From Aphodosoma sp045614825 (GTDB lineage Bacteria; Bacteroidota; Bacteroidia; Bacteroidales; Paludibacteraceae): a stretch of DNA of 5,801 nt. The DNA lies in assembly GCA_045614825.1 (NCBI GenBank), contig JAZLDO010000188.1:1-5801 (forward strand), read 5' to 3'. Under the pieces are notes generated by a model that worked only from the letters and a program-made list of their open reading frames with translations, was not told the DNA's origin and ran no database searches. Both the position numbers and the translations under genes were made by a program. Shown piece after piece: positions 5,734 to 5,801 of the stretch (within the stretch, counting starts at the first letter, position 1; each line of letters opens with the position of its first letter).

Positions 5734-5801
5734 AAAAAACATGGTGTATCCTATTGAAAAAGCAAAAAATATCAAATTTTTCTTTTTGAAATACAGCTAT
5801 T

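Larger units (their letters stand above)
5651..5769. other. Phased A-tract region, probably curved DNA
   Basis: A-tracts occur at 5651-5656, 5660-5667, 5670-5674, 5679-5684, 5694-5697, 5714-5718, 5723-5728, 5733-5739, 5757-5761 and 5764-5769, with a T-tract at 5702-5706. Most centres are 8.5-12 bases apart, close to one helical turn, which is the arrangement that bends DNA. No gene or promoter match was found here. It may be an upstream element of a gene beyond the window, a binding site for a nucleoid protein, or simply low-complexity DNA. Confidence 0.5.

Noticed and set aside
1..5801. A defence, mobile-element or otherwise novel multi-gene system
   Set aside because: The three genes are recognisable housekeeping or digestive enzymes, and no nuclease, transposase, integrase, toxin or CRISPR repeat is present on either strand.

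Overview
The window looks like part of a chromosome from an anaerobic member of the Bacteroidota, most likely Bacteroidales. The reasons are AT-rich intergenic DNA, no Shine-Dalgarno sequence before the visible starts, candidate promoters of the Bacteroidota type (TTTG near -33, TAnnTTTG near -7), a signal peptide ending in G|Q, and an S9 peptidase that closely resembles Porphyromonas PtpA. All genes lie on the + strand. I saw no mobile-element gene, RNA gene, CRISPR array or defence system.

Region 1 (1-2693): nearly all of pyruvate, phosphate dikinase (ppdK), cut at its 5' end by the window edge, then a strong intrinsic terminator. Its codon use is highly biased (GGT, GCT, CGT, AAC, GAA), as expected of an abundant central-carbon enzyme.

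Region 2 (2694-2954): a non-coding, AT-rich interval before upp. It holds two candidate promoters, a GTAG-headed perfect hairpin that resembles a REP element, and four copies of a 7-bp box (AAGTACA or its complement) arranged as two facing pairs around the hairpin. One box lies in the spacer of each promoter region or on its -7 element. This is the least explained part of the window.

Region 3 (2955-5619): upp (uracil phosphoribosyltransferase, pyrimidine salvage) followed after 24 bp by a secreted PtpA-like S9 prolyl peptidase, ending in a second strong terminator. No terminator separates the two, so they may be co-transcribed, though their functions are unrelated and their codon use differs. 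The peptidase keeps the catalytic triad and both acidic residues associated with tripeptide release, but its N-terminal propeller region is about 80 residues shorter than that of PtpA. A short stretch of the gene around the catalytic Asp and His has a distinctly different synonymous codon choice.

Region 4 (5620-5801): no gene. It is a run of A-tracts spaced roughly one helical turn apart, with a 10-bp tandem repeat and a hairpin with a GCAA loop, so it is probably intrinsically curved DNA.

Functionally the window combines PEP/pyruvate interconversion, uracil salvage and proline-peptide breakdown. This is mostly ordinary chromosomal content. The intergenic structures and the shortened peptidase are the parts worth a second look.
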